Assembly (NCBI RefSeq): GCF_000424465.1
Contig: NZ_AUJY01000002.1
Coordinates: 1 to 64,000, forward strand
Reading direction: 5' to 3'
Source: Butyrivibrio hungatei NK4A153
GTDB lineage: Bacteria > Bacillota > Clostridia > Lachnospirales > Lachnospiraceae
Length of the DNA: 64,000 bases
Part shown: in pieces, positions 60,324-64,000 of the stretch
Position numbering within the stretch: the first letter of the stretch is position 1
Layout of the letters: every line of letters begins with the position of its first letter
The notes under the pieces: generated by a model
What the model was told of the DNA's origin: nothing
Database searches by the model: none
What the model saw: only the letters and a program-made list of their open reading frames with translations
Program-made: the position numbers and the translations under genes

Positions 60324-60566
60324 ATGGAACAAGTAGCAATAAGGACATGGGGTAACAGCCAGGGAATACGCATACCTAAGGATATTTTGGAAAAACTTCA
60401 GTTGAAGGTTTCTGATGTATTGGACATAGAAGTACAAAATGACAGTATTGTGCTCCGAAAACAGTTTGTTCATAAAACTTTTGAAGAAAGACTGGCAGAA
60501 TATAACGGTGAGATAACGGTCAGTGATTTTGATTGGGGCGAGCCGGTAGGAAGAGAGATTTTATGA
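60324..60566 (+). CDS. mazE: MazE/AbrB-type antitoxin
   Basis: This is an 80-residue protein. The N-terminal swapped-hairpin AbrB/MazE DNA-binding domain is clear (IRTWGNSQGIRIPKDILEKL), and an acidic C-terminal tail (EERLAEYNGEITVSDFDWGEP) would wrap the toxin. GGAGGTGA precedes the ATG, and a promoter with a palindrome lies upstream. The stop overlaps the toxin start by four bases (ATGA), the standard arrangement for coupled toxin-antitoxin genes. Confidence 0.9.
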   Translation: MEQVAIRTWGNSQGIRIPKDILEKLQLKVSDVLDIEVQNDSIVLRKQFVHKTFEERLAEYNGEITVSDFDWGEPVGREIL

Positions 60567-60874
60567 ACGAGTATTATCAGGGCGACATTATAAAGATTAC
60601 AGGTTATAAAAAACAACTTTTTGTTATAGTTAGTAAAAATGCATTTATAAAGGCAACCGGAATATTCCATGTATGTCCGATGCTTCCTAATGTTCAGGCC
60701 GGTCCTATACATATTCCGATATGTGGGAAAAAAGGTGAGTCGGGAACAGTAATTTGTGAACAGATAAAAGCAATTGACCCTAAGGCAAGAGGGTGTAAAA
60801 GAGTAGATCTCCTTGCATATGAGGATATTATGAATGTATCCGATGCGGTTCAAGGAATTTTAGAGTATGCTTGA
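60563..60874 (+). CDS. mazF: MazF/PemK-type toxin
   Basis: This is a 103-residue protein of the MazF/PemK endoribonuclease fold. It opens with YYQGDIIKITGYKKQLFVIVSKNAF, in which the usual RPALVVS segment is replaced by QLFVIVS; later TVICEQIKAIDPKARG corresponds to the conserved QIRTIDxxR core with the catalytic Thr/Arg region. It probably cuts mRNA at short motifs. It overlaps the antitoxin gene and is expressed from the same promoter. Confidence 0.85.
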   Translation: MNEYYQGDIIKITGYKKQLFVIVSKNAFIKATGIFHVCPMLPNVQAGPIHIPICGKKGESGTVICEQIKAIDPKARGCKRVDLLAYEDIMNVSDAVQGILEYA

Positions 60875-60960
60875 TATTTGTTGAAGAACCGGAGTGCTTG
60901 CTATTCCACCAGAGTTTTAGTACCTGAAGAGATTAAGTGATTAGAAAAGCAAGATTAAAA

Positions 60961-61000
60961 GTCAAGGGGACGGTTGTGACATTGGAACCGTCTTCTTGAT
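60961..61000 (+). repeat. REP-like palindrome with GGGGACGGTT
   Basis: GTCAAGGGGACGGTT is followed by AACCGTC within 20 bases, making a GACGGTT/AACCGTC stem. The same core occurs in reverse at 62988-63006. Repeats with GGGGACGGTT are common between genes in clostridia, from memory. Confidence 0.55.
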
Positions 61001-61032
61001 ATATAGAAATGATATAGGATGGAGGAACCGAT

Positions 61033-61248
61033 ATGTTTTTTAAGAAAAAAAGAGAAATAAAAACATATGACAGGGAGAACCTGCGTCCTGTTATCAAAGC
61101 AAGCATATGTAACGGCGAGCAGGTCGCGGGCTTCCGAGATATACATACAGGGGCGTTTGAGGAAGTCATGCTTATCAGGGGAGATGACGATCTTGCAGAG
61201 TTCATGCGCATGTATGGAATCGAAGGAAAAATCGAGAAAATATACTGA
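61033..61248 (+). CDS. Small conserved protein of unknown function
   Basis: This is a 71-residue soluble protein with a basic head (MFFKKKREIKTYD) and a body reading VIKASICNGEQVAGFRDIHTGAFEEVMLIR, with close relatives, as I recall, in many Lachnospiraceae. GGAGG precedes the ATG. No motif gives a function. Immediately after its stop codon lies the 5'-truncated end of an ATPase gene, so a deletion or insertion joined foreign sequence here. Confidence 0.72.
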   Translation: MFFKKKREIKTYDRENLRPVIKASICNGEQVAGFRDIHTGAFEEVMLIRGDDDLAEFMRMYGIEGKIEKIY

Positions 61249-61810
61249 TAATGGCGATAGCGCCAAGAAGGATGGAAAGCGCTCAGCAGAATTGGAGGAT
61301 GCGTTACAGTGGCTGGTAGATGCAGGTTTGCTTGTTAAAGCAGAATTGGTTGAGAAGCCGGAATTACCGTTGGAAGGTGCGGCTGATAAAACATATTTTA
61401 AGGTGTATATGTCTGATATCGGTTTGTTGCGAGCCAAATCCAAAGTATCTGTGAATACGATATTGGAAGAGACAGATCTTTACGTCAGATATAAAGGTGC
61501 CTTTGCAGAAAATTATGTTTTAAATGAGCTTAAGTCGCTTGGAAAAGAGCCATTTTTCTGGCGTTCAGGAAATACGGCAGAGGTTGATTTTATTTATGAA
61601 GAGGAAAGCGAGATCGTTCCGGTAGAAGTAAAAGCGGCAGATAATACGCAGGCAAAGAGCTATAGGCAGTTTTGCAGGAAATATCAACCAAAGAAAGGAT
61701 TGAAATTATCCCGGAAGAATATAGCCGAGAATCTGTGCGAATCTACTACAACTTACAATATTCCTTTGTACTTGGAATGGAATATTGATAGCTATATCAA
61801 ATATAATTGA
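61249..61810 (+). pseudogene. DUF4143-type ATPase, C-terminal fragment
   Basis: About 187 codons match the C-terminal domain of AAA_14/DUF4143 ATP-binding proteins: ELEDALQWLVDAGLLVKAELV, then KVYMSDIGLLRAKS, GAFAENYVLNEL, FFWRSGNTAEVDFI and VPVEVKAADNTQ, the last two giving a PD-(D/E)xK-like D and ExK. The N-terminal ATPase half with Walker motifs is absent; the sequence starts abruptly after the small gene's stop, and no start codon with a ribosome site serves it. The rest of its frame at the 3' end is intact. Confidence 0.8.
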
Positions 61811-61947
61811 TGGCGATGGCGTAGGTGTAACTATAGCAAACTGCCGCTATTTTGTGTTTTGCAATTAGTATGAAGTATGATATTATGATTTGGCTAATTA
61901 GTTAATGAAGTAGATAGAGGGAATTACTCCCTGAGAATGAGGTTGTG

Positions 61948-62703
61948 ATGCTTAATCAGTTTTCAAGGACACAGTTGTTATATGGTGCAGATTCTATGGC
62001 TAAGCTGCAGGCTTCCCGCGTCGCCGTTTTCGGAATAGGCGGAGTCGGCGGTTATGTCGTGGAAGCTCTTGTAAGGAGTGGAGTAGGCGCCATTGATCTT
62101 ATAGATGATGACAAGGTGTGCCTTACCAATATAAATCGTCAGATACTTGCAACAAGGAAAACAGTCGGAAAATATAAGGTAGACGTTGCGGAAGAGCGTA
62201 TACATGAGATAAATCCCGACTGCGAAGTCAGAGGATACAAGACTTTTTTCCTTCCCGATACTCAGGATCAGTTTGATTTTACAGAATATGACTACGTTGT
62301 CGATGCAATCGATACGGTTACAGGTAAGCTTGCAATAATAGAAAAAGCAAGAGACGCAGGCGTGCCCGTCATCTCATCAATGGGTGCCGGAAATAAAGTA
62401 AATGCGGCAATGTTCGAGGTGGCTGACATATATGAAACCTCAATTTGTCCGCTTGCCAAGGTTATGAGACGTGAATGCAGGAAAAGAGGTATCGAATCTC
62501 TTAAGGTAGTATATTCCAAGGAAAAGCCGATAAGACCGTATGAGGATATGTCGATAAGTTGCAGACAGCACTGCATCTGCCCTCCGGGAACAGCAAGAAA
62601 ATGCACGGAGAGAAGAGATATCCCCGGATCGACTGCATTTGTTCCTTCAGTAGTGGGACTTATCATCGCAGGTGAGATAATCAATGACATCACAGGCAAA
62701 TGA
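61948..62703 (+). CDS. tcdA: tRNA threonylcarbamoyladenosine dehydratase
   Basis: This is a 251-residue E1/ThiF-fold ATPase. The nucleotide loop VAVFGIGGVGGYVVEAL and NINRQILATRKTVGKYK (split) are characteristic. The enzyme cyclises the t6A modification at position 37 of tRNAs in an ATP-dependent step. Several cysteines near the C-terminus (CRQHCICPPG, RKCTERR) resemble a metal or redox site seen in many clostridial copies. GAGG five bases before ATG 61948 is preferred to the overlapping GTG at 61945. A strong terminator follows. Confidence 0.92.
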   Translation: MLNQFSRTQLLYGADSMAKLQASRVAVFGIGGVGGYVVEALVRSGVGAIDLIDDDKVCLTNINRQILATRKTVGKYKVDVAEERIHEINPDCEVRGYKTFFLPDTQDQFDFTEYDYVVDAIDTVTGKLAIIEKARDAGVPVISSMGAGNKVNAAMFEVADIYETSICPLAKVMRRECRKRGIESLKVVYSKEKPIRPYEDMSISCRQHCICPPGTARKCTERRDIPGSTAFVPSVVGLIIAGEIINDITGK

Positions 62704-62763
62704 TGCCATTTCGGGAATTTTTTAAAACCACATAAAAAGCACAAATTTATAAGTTAAATTATG

Positions 62764-62804
62764 AACTGTAGTAGAAGAAAACAATTTCTACTACAGTTTT
62801 TTTG
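62764..62804 (+). terminator. Terminator after tcdA
   Basis: AACTGTAGTAGAA (62764-62776) pairs perfectly with TTCTACTACAGTT (62786-62798), followed by TTTTTTG. Confidence 0.93.
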
Positions 62805-62810
62805 TGTAGA

Positions 62811-62892
62811 GCACTTAGCGAGGTATTTTACGAGCTTAGTGCGAACCACGCAAGTCAACTTGGCGAGGTTCTTTCGAGTCTAGTTGAGCTTG
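62811..62892 (+). ncRNA. Twin hairpins with shared loop and covarying stems
   Basis: Hairpin 1 pairs GCACTTAGC (62811-62819) with GCTTAGTGC (62834-62842); hairpin 2 pairs TCAACTTGGC (62855-62864) with GTCTAGTTGA (62878-62887), extended by CAAG/CTTG. Both have a T-T mismatch at the same place and nearly the same loop (GAGGTATTTTACGA and GAGGTTCTTTCGA), while the stem sequences differ with pairing kept. This indicates a structured RNA or a protein-recognised hairpin. No gene covers it. The rest of the gap up to 63030 shows only a REP-like repeat. Confidence 0.5.
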
Positions 62893-62987
62893 TTATCGTA
62901 GTGCGCTTATGAAAGGTGTGAAGCTTGATGAAAAGAAAATCGATGCAAAAGTTACGGGATCTGAAGTTGCCGTATTTGCAGACAGGG

Positions 62988-63006
62988 GAAGAACCGTCCC
63001 CTTGAC
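62988..63006 (-). repeat. REP-like repeat, reverse copy
   Basis: On the minus strand this reads GTCAAGGGGACGGTTCTTC, sharing GTCAAGGGGACGGTT with 60961-60975. A GGGG/CCCC pairing with the flank gives a small stem. Confidence 0.55.
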
Positions 63007-63031
63007 ACGCCAATGTTCAAGTGAATTAACA

Positions 63032-63066
63032 ACTGTCTTGTCAGTAGACTTTACATGTGGTAGACT
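63032..63066 (+). promoter_or_regulatory. nadA promoter with dyad overlapping the -35 box
   Basis: TTGTCA (63038-63043) and TAGACT (63061-63066) are 17 bases apart. ACTGTCTTGTCAGT (63032-63045) is a dyad covering the -35; its core resembles the niacin-responsive NiaR box as I recall it. GTAGACTT is also repeated at 63044 and 63060. Confidence 0.5.
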
Positions 63067-63107
63067 TGTGGAAACCAATGTATGACTCATAAAAGGGAGA
63101 GCTATGT

Positions 63108-64000
63108 ATGACAAGTAAAATAATTGAGGAAATTGAAAGGCTGAAGGAAGAGAAGGACGCAGTGATCCTTGCTCACTATTATGTTACTGACTGGGTGCAG
63201 GAAATTGCCGATTATGTCGGAGACAGCTATTATCTTGCAAAGGTGGCAGCAGGATTGGATAAAAAAACAATAGTTTTTGCGGGAGTAAGTTTCATGGGAG
63301 AATCGGCAAAAATTCTTAATCCCGATAAGACAGTGCTTATGCCTGATATGCAGGCGGACTGCCCGATGGCACATATGGCAGATGTTGAGCGCATCGAGCA
63401 GGTAAGAAAGAAGTATGATGATGTTGCGGTTGTATGTTATATCAACTCAGTTGCTGAGCTGAAGGTACACTCTGATGTGTGCGTGACTTCTTCAAATGCA
63501 ATGAAGATCGTAAAATCTCTTCCTAATAAGAATATCTTTTTTATCCCCGATGAAAATCTCGGAAGATATATCGCATCTAAGCTTCCGGAAAAGAATTTTA
63601 TATTTAATGACGGCTTTTGCCATGTACACAAAGGAATCACAGCCGAGAATCTAAAGGCGGCAAAAGAGGAGCATCCCGGTGCGGAAGTTCTTGCACATCC
63701 CGAGTGCACCTCTGCAGCGCTTGAGTATGCGGATTATATCGGAAGTACGGCTGGCATTATAGATTATGCCACGAAGTCCGACAGCAAAGAGTTCATCGTT
63801 GCAACAGAGCTCGGAGTGCTATATGAGTTGGAACTTAACAATCCCGGCAAAAAATTCTATTCGGCAGGAAGTACACAGACTTGTCCGAATATGAAGAAGG
63901 TAACTCTTGAGAAAGTAAGAGATTGCTTAAGAGACAACACGGGAGTGGTTGAAGTAAGTGATGATACGAGGGCGGCTGCGTTAAAGCCTCTTTCGAGAAT
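63108..64000 (+). CDS. nadA: Quinolinate synthase, 3' end outside the window
   Basis: The visible 297 codons cover nearly all of a NadA protein. It condenses iminoaspartate with dihydroxyacetone phosphate to quinolinate, using a [4Fe-4S] cluster, in NAD synthesis. ILAHYYVTDWVQEIADYVGDS opens the protein (split), and QADCPMAHM, HPECTSAALEYAD and TCPNMKKVTLEKV hold the three cluster cysteines. GGGAG precedes ATG 63108; the ATG at 63104 leads to an immediate stop. A dyad over its promoter suggests repression by a niacin-sensing regulator. nadB and nadC are expected downstream but are not visible. Confidence 0.95.
   Translation, partial: MTSKIIEEIERLKEEKDAVILAHYYVTDWVQEIADYVGDSYYLAKVAAGLDKKTIVFAGVSFMGESAKILNPDKTVLMPDMQADCPMAHMADVERIEQVRKKYDDVAVVCYINSVAELKVHSDVCVTSSNAMKIVKSLPNKNIFFIPDENLGRYIASKLPEKNFIFNDGFCHVHKGITAENLKAAKEEHPGAEVLAHPECTSAALEYADYIGSTAGIIDYATKSDSKEFIVATELGVLYELELNNPGKKFYSAGSTQTCPNMKKVTLEKVRDCLRDNTGVVEVSDDTRAAALKPLSR

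Noticed and set aside
62910-63087. A plus-strand frame starting MKGVKLDEKKIDAKV before nadA
   Set aside because: It crosses the REP-like repeat and the nadA promoter and lacks a ribosome binding site; at most the first 25 codons are a gene remnant.

Overview
The window looks like chromosome of an anaerobic, low-GC Firmicute of the Lachnospiraceae, close to Butyrivibrio or Pseudobutyrivibrio. The basis is gene content, strong AGGAGG-type ribosome binding sites, a SAM-I riboswitch in front of metK, a CIRCE element, DUF6145 and other small proteins I associate with Lachnospiraceae. No species is claimed. I found no tRNA, rRNA or CRISPR array.

Layout. 1-342 is the 3' end of a group II intron, butted against the stop codon of an alpha/beta hydrolase. 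344-4781 (minus) holds that hydrolase, a polytopic membrane protein and a membrane-anchored S41-type protease. 5204-11296 (plus) carries a secreted GH25 lysozyme with cell-wall-binding repeats, a UDP-sugar pyrophosphorylase, galE, a small conserved protein and an HtrA protease. 11392-17572 (minus) carries a divergent ClpX, a carbamate kinase-like protein, a GH2 glycosidase, a DUF975 protein, a SprA-like metalloprotein and a small membrane protein. tex follows at 17791.

20509-27300 is accessory DNA. It holds a strictly phased array of inverted repeats in front of a PD-(D/E)xK-like gene, xylB, a frameshifted WG-repeat gene, a leader-peptide/attenuator arrangement in front of a hydrolase, and a compact locus with the architecture of a type I toxin-antitoxin system (36-residue hydrophobic peptide plus a roughly 73-nt convergent RNA).

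27396-48102 is mostly housekeeping: SAM riboswitch-metK, dnaE (minus), pfkA, folE-folP-folBK, a LytTR/GHKL two-component pair, an rRNA methyltransferase gene, proC, a SleB-like wall hydrolase, argF, birA, coaX, a DUF6145 gene, dusB, greA and lysS. 48448-64000 is accessory again: an AbiE-like nucleotidyltransferase/winged-helix pair, an arsR-permease-thioredoxin operon, two GNAT acetyltransferases, an autoregulated MerR gene, a RepA_N remnant of an integrated element, an AAA ATPase with a nuclease-like C-terminus, hsp20 under CIRCE control, mazEF-like genes, several gene fragments, tcdA, a pair of covarying hairpins and the start of nadA.

Several genes form units. The folate genes run from GTP cyclohydrolase through dihydropteroate synthase to a fused FolB-FolK. 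UDP-sugar pyrophosphorylase and GalE together make and interconvert UDP-sugars. The strongest candidates for undescribed biology are the phased repeat array with its nuclease-like gene (20914-22113), the type I toxin-antitoxin-like locus (26975-27272) and the twin hairpins at 62811-62892. These rest on sequence geometry seen by eye; no searches were run.
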